A stretch of 64,000 nt of DNA from Ceratotherium simum simum (taxonomy: Eukaryota > Chordata > Mammalia > Perissodactyla > Rhinocerotidae), in assembly GCF_000283155.1 (NCBI RefSeq), contig NW_004454156.1, positions 39,594,972 to 39,658,971 of the forward strand. The letters run 5' to 3'. The notes below the pieces were generated by a model that saw nothing but the letters and a program-made list of their open reading frames with translations, was not told the origin of the DNA and searched no databases. A program made the translations under genes and the position numbers. Positions 24,810 to 36,534 of the stretch are shown here, in pieces (position 1 is the stretch's first letter; every line of letters begins with the position of its first letter).

Positions 24810-25240
24810 ATTAGTAATTCTATTGTTGAATAGCCTTTCTATTATATAACCTATGTATATCAGTATATATTTTTATACTGTATTATTTTACAACCTATGC
24901 TTTTCATTTAACAATATATGACAATTTTTCTGATGTTAATATTCTTCCACAACATCATTTTTAACATCTATAAAACTTTTCCTTATTCTGTAATGCATTT
25001 TAGCTAACCCTTTCATTTTGACATTTATACTTTTCCACTTTTTTATTATACTAAATAATGCTTCAATAAATATTTATATTGCCATGTCTCTGTGTATTTT
25101 CTTAATTCTTATTTTTCTAACCCTTACTTTCAAATGCATTATTGTCAATAAAAGAATCATCAAAACTTCCTCCACAATAGTAATTGTGTCCATGGTATTT
25201 TGTGCATAAAACTGAGGTCAACAGAATGATTTTGGATGTT
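24810..25240 (-). mobile_element. Old LINE-1 3' region, opposite orientation
   Basis: TTCATTTAACAATATATGAC, AATATTCTTCCACAACATCATTTTTAA and TTATTATACTAAATAATGCTTCAATAAATATT match the reverse complement of the same L1M 3' region. With 24550-24745 it forms an inverted pair separated by about 65 bases. Confidence 0.6.
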
Positions 25241-25244
25241 CTGC

Positions 25245-27360
25245 TCACTATAGGAAAAAAATTAAAGGAAAAAAAAAATTGGTGTAAACTTCCTAAGATT
25301 GTCATCCAAATTATCCTAAAAAGAGCCTTTCTAAATCAGGCAAGCAATGCTATTGTTAAATAAAATTTTAAAAACATGTTTGTACTAATACATTGGTTGT
25401 GGCCAAATTTATAACCCACCAAAATTCTGCTTTTGTGAGTTTCATGTATGTTATATATAACAAGTAAACCATAGGAAATTGCCATTATTTGACAATTATA
25501 GACCTAAAAAATAAAAATACATTGCTAGCTCTACTATACAACATAATAATCTATTTCTTTTTCTAAGAATAAAAGTCTACTATTAAATATCTATAGTGAT
25601 GGCTAGTTATCCTTGCTTTTATGATATGTTTTGGGTCCTTGGTATGATTTATAGGTTACTAGGACCTGGAAAAGAAATATGATTTCTGACTCTAATATTG
25701 TATATGAGAAAATATTACCCACATCATTATTGATTTCTAGGAACACATTCCAGCAAAATGGTCATTTCTAGACATTATAAAAAAGGAAATGATCAAAATT
25801 GGGCCATTTTCTTCCTTTGGTAAAATTGTACAAAATTTAAGAATTACAGGACAAAGGATATTTGGAGTCCTTTATAAAATGTGGCTAAGTAGGAACTTTA
25901 TAAATATTTACTGATATGACTGGTACATTTCATCTACCAGTTTTTTTCATTGCACAGGAAAAAATAATTAATGGGACTAAACTATTTATCTTGACTGGGT
26001 ATTCTGTATTTCTTTTACAAGAATTCTGAGGTAGGAAAAAATGCTTCTGGCCTAACCTGCTCAAATTGATAGAAAAGCATATTTAGCTGCTGTCTTTACA
26101 GTATTCTTTGATAAATGTGAATGATTTTTTAAAAAAAAAAATCTATTCTTTACTTGCACATTGCAGTTACCACGATAAAGAGCTAGCTCCTTGGGTTTCA
26201 GTTAAAAGAGGGAATGAAAGGAATGGATGCTAGAAGGAGGACCACAAAGCAATATCACTTGGGTTCTCAAAGCTTCACCATCCTAGTGCGATAAGAGTTC
26301 TTGATTTCACCATAAGAGCTTATTGGGGCAGACATGACCAACTTCCTGTAGAGATGAATCAGAAATATATCCCCTCGACCAGGCTCATGCCAGTGTCTTG
26401 CTCATGCTATTCCTGAGACCAGAGCCTCATTATCACTTCTTGCTGAAATCAGAGTACCCTACACTTACCAGAGTGACCAATTCACCTGATCCAGGTGTCT
26501 TCTGCTGTCTTTCTTGGTGGCCCAGCTTCCATTATAAGTCCCTGCCAATTGGCCCAAGCCACAGTAGATCCTCAAGTTGATGAAAATGTCACAACTTGTC
26601 AGTGTTCTGTTTAGTCAGGGAGTGTCTACTTCAAATTTATCCAATTATTATCCAATTATTATACCAGAGTCCCATAACATATGGGAGGTAGAACTTAAAA
26701 TCAGAGAGCAAGTTGAAAATCACACATGGTCAATGTACAAACCTTTAGCTATTAGTTCTCTCTCCACATGCTGAGGTGCTCACATTACGGGAGGCATGTG
26801 TGAACCAAATCTGAAAGGGAAAACAAAAGACGAAGTCCCCTTATCTCACTCCGGGGTACATGCCCTTTGAAATTCAGTGATAGTGAATCTAGAAATGTCC
26901 ATAAAAATTAAACTGTAACTTTGACTTTCTAGTTTCTGTCATGTACATGTTGAATGTGAAAGTTAAATTTCTATATTAAGCAAGTCCCATGTCCTCACAC
27001 GGACACATCCCTGGGTCACAATTTAGCTGCCAGTTTGCTAGGTTGGATTAGGTTTCAGTGCATGTTGCTTCACAGATTACGAGCCATCCAGTGTCCTCAG
27101 CCTCTGGTCCTCGATGCGAGAGTCAACCCTGATTGAGGCTCCTGTTTCTTTCATGACAGATTCCTCTCAGGAGTATTTTTCTTCAAGATGGTCTGTTAAG
27201 ATGCACTCCAGTCCATAAGACTAGTTTTAACAAATTCGATTCTCAAAAGAAAAGTCCCAGACCATTTCCTCATGTAAATTTGTGGGTAGAAATAGAAGAG
27301 ATACAATCGCTATGCTTAAATCCATTTAGGATCATCTAAGTACCACATAGAAAAGAATAT
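25245..27360. other. Unassigned AT-rich non-coding DNA
   Basis: No repeat family or gene is recognised, apart from a small two-copy 11-base tandem at 26638-26659. Confidence 0.5.
26638..26659. repeat. Two-copy 11-bp tandem duplication
   Basis: TATCCAATTAT occurs twice head to tail with no change. Confidence 0.9.
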
Positions 27361-27364
27361 GACT

Positions 27365-27442
27365 CTACGTCTAGGTCCCTTTACTCTCTATGTAGAGAGC
27401 ACCTGTTACACAGTAGGTGTTCAATAAATGTCGTTCTATTAA
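27365..27442 (+). mobile_element. L2 or MIR 3'-end fragment
   Basis: GAGCACCTGTTACACAGTAGGTGTTCAATAAATGTCGTTC matches the shared L2/MIR 3' terminus. Confidence 0.65.
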
Positions 27443-27824
27443 TTTTCTTCCTCTAGGTGTTGCCATGAAAATCTGTACAGGAGCAGGTCTGACGCCTAGA
27501 GGAGGGAGCTGCATTAGTGTTAAGCACCACTATTTCTTCTTTGACAGTCTCCTTTCCTAAACAAAAATCTACAAGAAATGATTGGAATCACTCCTAAATA
27601 GCCTCCTGCCTACTCTATCCCTAACTCCCCAAAAAACAAAATGAAATGAAAAACAAATCCCCCCATAGTTATTCTCTTTAATTTAAAAGTACTCTCTATT
27701 AAACTGTTTCAGCTCTTTTGAGGTTTCATTTTAAGTAGTAATAATCTCAAACTAATGTTAGAGAAATGAGAAAATGTTTGAGTTAGTAGAAGCAGTTAGA
27801 TTGTCTTCTGACAGTGGCCATTAT
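27443..27824. other. Unassigned non-coding DNA
   Basis: No repeat or gene is recognised. A short CCCCAAAAAACAAAATG-type A-rich stretch lies near 27.63 kb. Confidence 0.5.
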
Positions 27825-28000
27825 TACATTCTTTTTTTAGTAATTGAGACCTGATAATTCAACTGTCTTTGGATCGCCCATGATAATGACAATCTGAAAG
27901 CCAGTTCCCACATGTACCAGGTCATTTTCCCAGTCTTGTGGAATTCTTTAAAGAAAATGAAAAAGATACCTGGAACTTAGTGCTACAATTGTATAATCTT
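27825..28000 (+). repeat. Unnamed ancient repeat, copy A
   Basis: Positions 27871-27941 align without gaps to 29676-29746 over 71 bases; I count 21 mismatches, about 70% identity. They share the exact 13-mer TGACAATCTGAAA. Weaker similarity extends on both sides. I do not recognise the family. The strand is arbitrary. Confidence 0.6.
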
Positions 28001-28234
28001 CAGCTATTTAGGACTTTAGTTGTTCACAAGGTATTAGAATTAATTCTTTTGAAATGCATCTTATGAATATTTCTACATGATTTATTCATCAGCAGATCAT
28101 TCATTAACAGAGTCCATCATCATGATCCAAGTAGCTTCCAGGAAAGCAAGGAGCTGGAAGGTCATATCACTGCTAAACTAAAACTGTTCAATAAGTCCGT
28201 CTCAAATAAAAAAATCTCAAAGAATATTCAAAAG

Positions 28235-28470
28235 AATCAAAACATAAAGTAATAGAATTTTGGAGCTGCCAGGAGCCTTATATTTCTCTTAGAGGAAAAA
28301 TGTGAAAGCACTTAGCAAACTGTAAAGTGCCATAGAAATCTATAAAATGTGTATTGTTCTCATCTATGTAAAGCCCCTCATTTTACAAGAAAAAGAACAG
28401 AGAGATTGAGAGATTTAAAAGATTTTTCAAAAGTCTTTGCAATGCTTTCCAAAAATCATTAGGACTACCA
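28235..28470 (-). mobile_element. MIR-like fragments
   Basis: AGAATTTTGGAGCTGCCAGGAGCC and CCTCATTTTACAAGAAAAAGAACAGAGAG are the two arms of the 'GAGATC...CTCATTTTACAG' type MIR-like repeat. Between them lies a second piece (AAGCACTTAGCAAACTGTAAAGTGCCATAGAAAT) that looks like a separate MIR/L2 end inserted into it. Confidence 0.5.
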
Positions 28471-28474
28471 ACAC

Positions 28475-29080
28475 CCACCCCCAGGCAAATTCTCACTAAC
28501 TTTAATCCACAATTACTGCTCAAGCTTCAGCATTTTTTCTAGCCATTCTCATTTCACTCAACAGCTGCATTTATCAGTCAACTAGTCCAGAGAATATAAA
28601 AACATGCATGTAATATGCATTTTCCAAATTCCCCACTTTGCATTATTCTCTCAAAAAGGAAATGAAAAAGAATACTCAAAGCCTACTCTATTTTTCTTAA
28701 TCTAGATGACCAAATTCTTTTAGGTCCTAATATATTATTTTCTGTTATAACTGACAGCATTTAGCTATTTGAACATACAGATCCAAGATTAATCCTCACC
28801 CTGAAAGCTAGTAAGAGAAACTGGTCAAAGACAAAAAAGAAGCGAATTTTACCTTAAGAGCCCCACAAAAGACGATGTTTTAATAGTGATTGAAATTGTT
28901 ACAGTACTCCCTGGAACAATAGTTTTCAAATGTATTTTATTCATACATTTCTTTCTGCAAAAGAAAGCTTTCCATAAAGCCAAGGAAAACGAATGAACAA
29001 GGAGCTTCTCTGATTGAAATATAAAGTCCAGACAAAGCCCTTACCAGGTGGGGTCCCTGACAGGGGTTCGACTGAGTTCA
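28475..29080. other. Unassigned non-coding DNA
   Basis: No repeat or gene is recognised. Confidence 0.5.
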
Positions 29081-29084
29081 GTTT

Positions 29085-29190
29085 GAAAATCATCCTGGAG
29101 GATAAAGCCCAAACTCCCTAAATCAGCATTTTTGGCCCAGTTTAATCTAACTTCAACCTTTATTTTCAACCCTGAAATTTAACAAGCTTT
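29085..29190 (+). mobile_element. Short L2 coding-region fragment
   Basis: GGATAAAGCCCAAACTCCCTAAATCAGCATTTTTGGCCC resembles the L2 3' coding segment (GGATAAAGTCCAAACTCCTTAGCCTGGCATTCAAGGCCC). Confidence 0.5.
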
Positions 29191-29309
29191 AATTCTTTAA
29201 TAAAAAGAGTGTTCTGTAATTAGGATATGACAGCAAGTTTTTTCAGTCTCTCTGCAGGCAAATTAGCATATTAGGAATGTACAAATGCACTTGGGTGGCA
29301 ACGAGGAGT

Positions 29310-29440
29310 GGTAGAAAGAGAATAGCATTAGGGGAAGAGAAGACTTTATTTCTAGTTTATTCCATGTGACCTAGAGTGAGTCTCTAAATTTCTGGACCTC
29401 ACGTGACTCATTTGCCAAACGTAAGGGTAATATATTTTTG
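29310..29440 (+). mobile_element. MIR fragment
   Basis: CATGTGACCTAGAGTGAGTCTCTAAATTTCTGGACCTCACGTGACTCATTTGCC fits the MIR core (GTGTGACCTTGGGCAAG...TCTGGGCCTCAGTTTCCTCATCTG) with decay. Confidence 0.45.
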
Positions 29441-29489
29441 TCAGGGAGCTAGACAAAATTATTTCTTAGTGTTTCTTCACACTCTAAGA

Positions 29490-29615
29490 TATGTGATTCA
29501 ATCCAACAAATATTTTTTAAATAATTGTTTCATGCTTAGGCACAAAAGATATAATGATAAACAAGACAGGGAAAGTCCTTACATTCAAAGAGAGTAAACT
29601 CTAATGAAAGAGACA
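29490..29615 (-). mobile_element. L2 LINE 3' end (left part)
   Basis: TCCAACAAATATTTTTTAAATAATTG...GATAAACAAGACAGGGAAAGTCC is the reverse complement of the L2 3' terminus. The L2 resumes near 29985, with an unnamed repeat between. Confidence 0.6.
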
Positions 29616-29619
29616 TAAA

Positions 29620-29810
29620 TGCTATTATTTTGTTCTTTTTCCTAACAACTGATACTCAGTAAATCATTTGTGTTAGGATTGCTCACTCTAGTGACAATCT
29701 GAAATCAGACCCCTGCATAGACTAGATCATTTTCCCTACCTTGTGGTTGTACTTGGGAGAACCTAAATTTCTGTACAGTATGTTAGTCTTGGTGCTATTT
29801 TGGTCTCTGA
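29620..29810 (+). repeat. Unnamed ancient repeat, copy B
   Basis: This copy pairs with 27825-28000 (see that entry for the alignment). It lies between two parts of an antisense L2, so it probably inserted into that element. Sequence from 29810 to about 29985 is not assigned. Confidence 0.6.
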
Positions 29811-29984
29811 CTCAGAGAACAATGTCTGACTCAAAAGAACTAATATCTGTGGTGTTAGATTTTTTAAGTAGTCACAAAGCCATCCTGGTAGTGGGAACGG
29901 ATCAATTTAGGGCACCGTAGTTGACTGTCCTACCAGGGAATAAGGATATTAAGCAGTCAAAGCAACATATAATCCATGGGCAGC

Positions 29985-30960
29985 TAATAAACACTAGAAA
30001 GCCTCTCTGGAGGAAGTGATGTCTAAGTTGAAACCTAAAGTATGAGAAGGAGGTAGCCAAATTGGGGTGCGGGAAAGGAGCAGTTGGGCCAGAAGAGCCC
30101 TTCAGACCAAGTATGAGAAATAGTTTCAGCAAAGACCCAAAAATGAGAAAAGAAAGAGTGTGTGGTAAGAGATGAGGTTAAAGAAGAATGCACAGGCTGG
30201 ATTATTCAGATTTCTGTGTACCTTGTTAAATACAGTGGAGAAGTAATGTCAAGAATGGAAAGGTTTTAAGCAGGGACAATATTCAATTAGATTTGCACTT
30301 TTAAAATACAGTTCCTTATTTAGTGTAGAGTGTAGGAATGAAGAAGGTATTGGAGGCAGTGAAGCTCTAGCTAAGAGGCTATTGCAGTAATACAGGATTA
30401 TGCAGTGGCTCTGGGGTTAGAGAAAAGAGATACGATTCAATAAGATTCAGCCTTTGATTGGAGGTGGGGGTGGTGAGGGAGGAATTTAGGATGGCACTGA
30501 GGTTTCTATCTTGAGCCACAGGGTGAATGTGGTGCCATTCGCAAAGTTAGAGAACACCAAGGGAATAACACTCTTAAAAATAATAATAACTAACGTTTAG
30601 ATAGTGTTTACTATGTAAAGCCACACATATTACCTCATTCATCCTCATCAGCTCTGTGAGATAATTGTTATTTTTATCCCCTTTTATAGATGAGGAAACT
30701 GAGACACAGAAAGGCTGAGTGACCTGCCCAAGTCCCACACCAGTAAGTGGCCAAGTCTGGATTGGAACAATTTGGGAGTGAAGGGGAGTCGAGAATAATG
30801 CCAGTTTTAGTCATGCTGAGTTTGAGTGATCTACGGGACATATCAGTAGCCATTTGAACATGTAGGGTTGAAGCTCTGAAGAGAGATTTGTAGGATTTGG
30901 GAGTAACTAAAACCTTGATAATGGACAATACAGCTCCAGGCAACAAGACCAAGAATAGCC
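29985..30960 (-). mobile_element. L2 LINE coding remnant (right part)
   Basis: GCCTCTCTGGAGGAAGTGATG, GGTTTTAAGCAGGGACAA, GAGGCTATTGCAGTAATACAGG and GCTGAGTTTGAGTGATCTACGGGACA are antisense L2 ORF sequence in the expected order. A minus-strand frame at 30674-30952 has SLKLSMTKTGIIL-like text, recognisable as decayed L2 protein. A MIR lies inside at 30582-30775. Confidence 0.7.
30582..30775 (-). mobile_element. MIR element nested in L2
   Basis: TAGTGTTTACTATGT, TATTACCTCATTCATCCTCATCAG, TAGATGAGGAAACTGAGACACAGAAAGG and CTGCCCAAGTCCCACACCAGTAAGTGGC form a nearly full reverse-complement MIR, one of the best copies in the window. Confidence 0.85.
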
Positions 30961-30964
30961 CATT

Positions 30965-33900
30965 TCAGCTGAATAAAAAATTAACAATAAGCATTTTGTA
31001 GAGGTTAATGAAAGCAACATAGTCATGAAGTGAAGGAAATAAACCTTGAGTCCGTGCACAAGCAGAAAATAAAAGCAAGGACTTTGAAATAAGCGCCCAA
31101 CCCAGCATGGCTCGGGCATAAGACCTGGGACTGTATCCTCACATATCCACAGGAATCAGGTTTAAAGTCCATCCCCTCTGCAAAACTTGGAGAGGCTGAA
31201 AAGGCCTAAAAGTCCTCACCAAGCTGGTGAGGAGGAGAAATTGGAAGCTTATATCAAGTTCCAATACATCAGCAGTACAGCATATAAATGATGACTTTAG
31301 TCCATTAGGTACTATTTTAATTTACTCACAACTACTACATTCAGTAACTCCCAACTAATTGTTTTTCTGCCTCCCTAAAGTTCTAATCAAAGAAATTCTG
31401 GTATTTTGATAAAGAGACCATTGCAGACAAGATTCTTGTCCCCAGAGTGGAGAAATCCAGATTAGCAGGACCCTTTACAGAATATTGCTTATTGCTTCTA
31501 CAATGCCAATTTTTATTTATGTATTCTATGCACTAATTAGTACCGTTCTGTGCACTGAATGAGTTTTCAATAATTGCTTGGCAACAGCAGAAGAACAGCA
31601 AGTAACTGCTACTGTGGGTTTAGCCCGTCAGAATCTAAGCATTTTACAGCCTCGATTTGCAAAGATTGAAACCCTGTCAGCACAAAGAAAGAAAAATGAT
31701 AAAAAGGTAGTGAGAAGAACAAGTCAAACTAGTCAACTATAGCTGCCTTCCTTTTTTATATTTTTTTTGTACTTATAAAGTTGATTAGAGTTCTCTACCC
31801 TCAGAAAATGTCAGTATAAACTAAGGTTAGATAAGGAATCGAAAAGATGTCGTACGAAGAGAACATAAAAGGGAAAGAAAAGCTGGCTTTGCTATCTCTT
31901 CCACAACTCTTGCTGGACTTCGTCTCCTTGGACCCCAGCTATCAAATGATTTGATCCCTGACGTTTTTGAGCGCAGGCACTGCATGGCTGATGCACGTTT
32001 ACAGAAACTACTACCCACACACCAGCAGAGCAGAAGGCGGCAAATAGCATTCCTTGAGTTCCTCCCCTGTACACTTTCACTTGTAGTATCTCAGGTGATC
32101 TTCCCATTAGGCCATTAATCAACACATATTTGCAGAAGATCATATGGCATACACTTGCTCCGTAATAGAGAGCCTGTGGTAAACAGGAAGACATGCCTCC
32201 TTCGATTACCATCCAACTTTTTCCCAGCCAGTAAGTGTGAACTACTAAAACTCAAATGTCTGGCTCTTAAATCCCACCTTTTCTACTATACCACATGTCC
32301 CCCTCGGCATTTCTACTCACTCTGGGTTACATAGCCACAAAACGTTTATGTCCCTAAGTAGGAGTTAAGAATCAAAGACAGAAATAGGAATAGTGTTTTT
32401 AGGATAGTTCTTGTTTATGCTTGAAGGATCTTGTTATGAGAAAGAATTATTAAAATGGACCCCTTGTTGGTTGACATAGTGTAAGGAGCAATGGGTAAGG
32501 AATTTTTCAAGATGGCTGTAGAGAATCTATGAGGTAAAACAGAAGGCACACCTCCTCTGGGCTAAGTAGTGGGCCTGGCATTGCTGAACTGCAAAGAGAG
32601 ATCTGGTATCTGTTTCTCTAAGTCTGCTACCCATTCCATAAGCCCAAAAGACTATCTAATGTTAAATTGGAAAATGACAAAATTCTCCTTACATTCCCCT
32701 TTTTTCTTTTGTTCACAAAGTGGCCACGTAAGTAGTAAGTCAGCGATGAGTTGCCACAAAGTGTTGTACCAGGTCAGTTCACTTCTTGATAAAAATTACT
32801 GTAATATGACACAATCACAGTCCAAGTGACTGAAACTAGAGGATTGCCGAGTATAATTTGCTGAATCACTGCTTCAGAAAATCAGAGCCCTTCTTCATGA
32901 GGACAAAAATCACTAGTGGTCCTCCAATTTGACTAAAATGTATATGAGGCTTACCCCTGTGAAAAGCACATTGTGAAATTTAACAGAGGATGAGCCTCCA
33001 TCTCTAGCCTTGGTTGGGAAGTCAGGATTCTCATCCTGATGCCTCTTCCTTCTTTCAACTCTTTTCAGCCTCATAACTAGCCACATGTGAAGATTCCCTT
33101 TTGTGCTAAATGCCAACACACAATCAACTTAATGCAGCAGATAAGAACCTATTTCCTTACTACTTGCATGTTCTCTTACTTACTATATAATATTAAAAGT
33201 ATGTTAAATGTTTGCTAATTTTCCAACCACAATTTTTATCTTTGTTATCAAGTCCTTAAAAAAAGCACCACTGCTGAGAAAGCTATTTCTTATTTTCGAG
33301 GCAAATAGGCTTCCCTCAGTGGCAAGATGGCACAATGGATGTTATTCCCTAGTTTATCAGATTAGGCCTTCTCCTTTAGGGAGGAACCATCTACTATAAA
33401 TATTATCCTCTAACATTTCTCAGCTTGAAATAAATGCCCTCTCAACTATAAGCTAAGGTAGGACTTTGGAGAGGAGTGATGGGGCAGAACAGGGTAGGGC
33501 AAAACAGGGATTACTTAAAAGGTATAGGAATAGCTTCCTTGGCCCAAAAATGCTCTATCGTGGAAAGCAGCAATTTCATTTAAGCATGGTCCCATTTCAG
33601 AACGCAGACCAGGTGACAGGCTTGGGCAACAAGGAGGCTGTATGACAGCTTCATGTCACAAAAGGGAGATGGGCCTTCTCCAAGGTGCTGAATTCAAGCA
33701 GTGGAAGAAAAATCTTGCCCCACAATTCTTGTGACTGATACTATATTCTTATGTTGATTGACATGCCAGAAAAAGGGTTTTCTGCTGCTGGGTTGGTGTT
33801 TGGACTGAACACAAAACAAGCCAGAGAAATTCCTAAAGAACTCTGCCACCGGAAGAACTTCCCCCAAGCAATCGGCCCCAGCTTCCTTTATCTCTTCCTG

Positions 33901-34625
33901 GATTCAGGAAAAGTAGCAAGAGATGATTTAGCCTCAGACCACCATGCAAAGATCTTATTGTTCTTCGTTGGTTCAGATCCACTTGCAAAGGATCTATTGA
34001 CATGTCCTTAAGGACAATCTGAACTAGGGCCATAATTTATAGCCTCTCTCAGTTATAAACTAAAATACCTTCAGTAAACTGTCTACCTCACAAATAACTG
34101 AGTTAAAAATTGCATCAGAATGCCTTGCAAGTTACTTTAATGCAAGAGCCATTAAATGAAATAAAGATTCATGCCTCAATTATCCTTTAATAAAGCTTCA
34201 TTATTTCTTCATATTTATGGGGACCACAGTTACAGTGAGGGCTGACAGCTCTGGAGTTTTAACAAACTACTGCTCAATTCCTGAGGAAAATGAGGACCTC
34301 AGAGTCCTTTCCCCAGTCTCAGAGTGAATTATGAATCTGCTGACCTACACTAGTACAGCCTTCAACTTAAAAAAAAAATTAAAAGGCAGGAGAACTTGGG
34401 AATAAATCAGCCATCCCCTGAGGACACAGGACAGAGATGAAAACTCGCTGACTTCTTTGAGCTCTCCCAGTGTGACAACTAGGACAAGGAAACTAAAAAG
34501 AACAAAGGCTATATGACGTAATAAAAAGTGTCTGCTCTGAATTTTAGGCTGTCACACCACAAAGCAAAACTGAGATTTGAGAGTGATCTGGTGTGATTTT
34601 TGTCATCCCAAAGGTTCTGAGTTGC
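30965..34625. other. Long unassigned non-coding stretch
   Basis: No gene is recognised. CCCAGCCAGTAAGTGTGAACT and TTTTCTACTATACCACATG near 32225-32300 may be the end of a decayed MIR on the minus strand. Open frames at 31892-32212 (minus, 106 codons) and 33751-34011 (plus, 86 codons) have no recognisable motif and no exon context. Confidence 0.5.
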
Positions 34626-34629
34626 CAGG

Positions 34630-34815
34630 CAAGCCCTGTAGAGCAATTGTTTTTAACCAGTGGTGTGTATCAGAGTCATTTTTGGATCTTTTTTAAAAAG
34701 CTATTTCCTGCCCCTGTATCGCTGAAGGGTCAGTGGGTCTGCAGTGGAACCAGGGTAATTTTTCAGAGCTCCTTACAGGATTTGGAGGCACTCCATTGAT
34801 TAAGAACTACTGTTA
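34630..34815 (+). mobile_element. hAT-Charlie (MER5/MER20-like) element
   Basis: TTTTTAACCAGTGGTGTGTATCAGAGTCA, GGGTCAGTGGGTCTGCAGTGG and the inverted end GATTAAGAACTACTG show the layout of a small non-autonomous hAT element with related termini. The plus strand was chosen by the order of parts. Confidence 0.6.
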
Positions 34816-34844
34816 CAAAGGCTGATTAATTTCCAGGAGGACAG

Positions 34845-35000
34845 TGCTTCTTAAACTTTAATGTGCTTGTGAATTATCCCATCACCACTCCCCAACCCCA
34901 GGATCTTATTAAAATGCAGATTCTGACTCAGTGGGTCTGGGATGGGGCTGAGTGTCTACATTTCCAACAAGCTCCCCAGTGATGTCCATGCTGCCGTTGT
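34845..35000 (+). mobile_element. MER5A-like hAT-Charlie element
   Basis: CAGTGCTTCTTAAACTTTAATGTGC, TTAAAATGCAGATTCTGACTCAGTGGGTCTGG and CATTTCCAACAAGCTCCCCAGTGATG follow MER5A in order over most of its length. Confidence 0.8.
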
Positions 35001-35099
35001 GGGGATTCCACTCTATGTAGCAAGTCAGTAAGCTCTATATCCCAACTTCAGAAAGCTGCCTTAAGGTGCATGGGCACAGGGCAGAGGCGGGGAGCCTAG

Positions 35100-35262
35100 T
35101 GCTGGTTCATGTGTGGTTTGTGGATCATTCACCACAAAATCACACGAGGTACTTATTAAAATTAAGATTCCAGGGCCTTAACCCAAACACACCCAATCAG
35201 AGCCAGGTAATCAAGCGCCCTGGATAATGCTTTTATAAACACTAAAGTTTGAGAACCCCTAG
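35100..35262 (-). mobile_element. MER5-like hAT-Charlie element
   Basis: TACTTATTAAAATTAAGATTCCAGGGCC and the terminal AAAGTTTGAGAACCCCT are MER5-type. It is the third such element within 640 bases. Orientation is tentative because the family ends are similar inverted repeats. Confidence 0.6.
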
Positions 35263-35264
35263 AA

Positions 35265-36350
35265 GTTAGAGAATCATCAGCAATGGATAATTAAAAGTAT
35301 TATGAGTCCCTTAATCATTCAATGATGAGTTATATCTTCAAACTCATTATTAATTTAACACATTTTGAGCCTTCTCTAGTTTCTAGTTAAAATTGTGAGA
35401 TGTAAGAGTTTGAAAACAATATAGTCAACTTGATAAATAACTTTAAAAAATATATACAAAAGAACAAACAAAACCTCAAATATCATTAAGCTTGCTTGTC
35501 TCTACACTGACTGTGCTCTCACCTAGGAGACAGTCTCCAGAATTATTATACTGTGGGGTCACTTATCAACTATTCGTCTATTTTCCCAATTGCTTTTCCT
35601 TTAGCAATACCTGCTCACACATACCTTCTTTGTCTTACCTGCATACTCCATGCATTCTCTATCTCTGCCAGAGAAAAATCACTTTTAATTTCACCCAATA
35701 AATATCCCTTTGTGGCTGATACTCTGAACTCCAAATCCCTGAATGTTATTTCTGATATTGGAATGTGAATTCACAAAATAGAAGAACCAAAATGCTTTTC
35801 TTCTCCAAAGTACTGATTATAAGTAAATGCCATTTTCCTGCAAATGGAAAAACAGAGAAAATCTACATCTACAAAAAATTGAGTAGATATAGAATTTTAA
35901 ATTGAGGCTGTACCCAGGCATTACAAAATGAGGACCTGGAAATTATGTGTTTAACTGGATAATTCAGGCCTTAAAATATTTTCTTCCCCCATATACAAGC
36001 TGGAATTTTTAGAATCATATTCACACAAAGTTTTACTCTTTTAAGTGTACTAAATTAAATATATAATTACATATTATACATTGTGCAAAATGTTCTATAC
36101 GTCTGTAGAGTACTTTTCATGTAATTGACTACCACAGATTTGACAAATATCTCTTAGCAGATCATTCCTCACAATTTAATTTGGAAAATGTTTGGTGGAA
36201 CTATGTCATGTTCACCCATTCATTCTTACTTCCTTTTCACAGCCACATTTCCTGTTCATATCTTTTGTGATAACAACAGCAGAGATAGCTGTGATGAATG
36301 AGCAAGAGTCAGAAAGGAGTGGACCTACTCTACCAGGAAGAGTGGCATGA
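35265..36350. other. Unassigned AT-rich non-coding DNA
   Basis: No repeat or gene is recognised. Confidence 0.5.
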
Positions 36351-36354
36351 TTAT

Positions 36355-36530
36355 TTTTTGAGTTTTCTATAGCTTCTCTAACAAGTTACCATAAACTTGG
36401 TAGCTTAAAACAACACAAATTTATTATCTACATTCTGGAGGTAGGGAGTCCAAAATGGATCTTACAAGCTAAAATCAAAGTGTTGGCAGAGGTGCATCTC
36501 TTCTAGAACAAATTAAATAAATAAAATCCA
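36355..36530 (-). mobile_element. MLT1-type LTR fragment
   Basis: AACAAGTTACCATAAACTTGGTAGCTTAAAACAACACAAATTTATTATC and then TCTGGAGGTAGGGAGTCC are the reverse complement of the 3' part of an MLT1-type LTR. The 5' part is missing or too decayed to follow. Confidence 0.7.
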
Positions 36531-36534
36531 CCCT

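Noticed and set aside
31892..32212. Minus-strand open frame of 106 codons, considered as a processed pseudogene
   Set aside because: No protein family is recognised, there is no poly-A tail or target duplication, and part of the region looks like decayed MIR.
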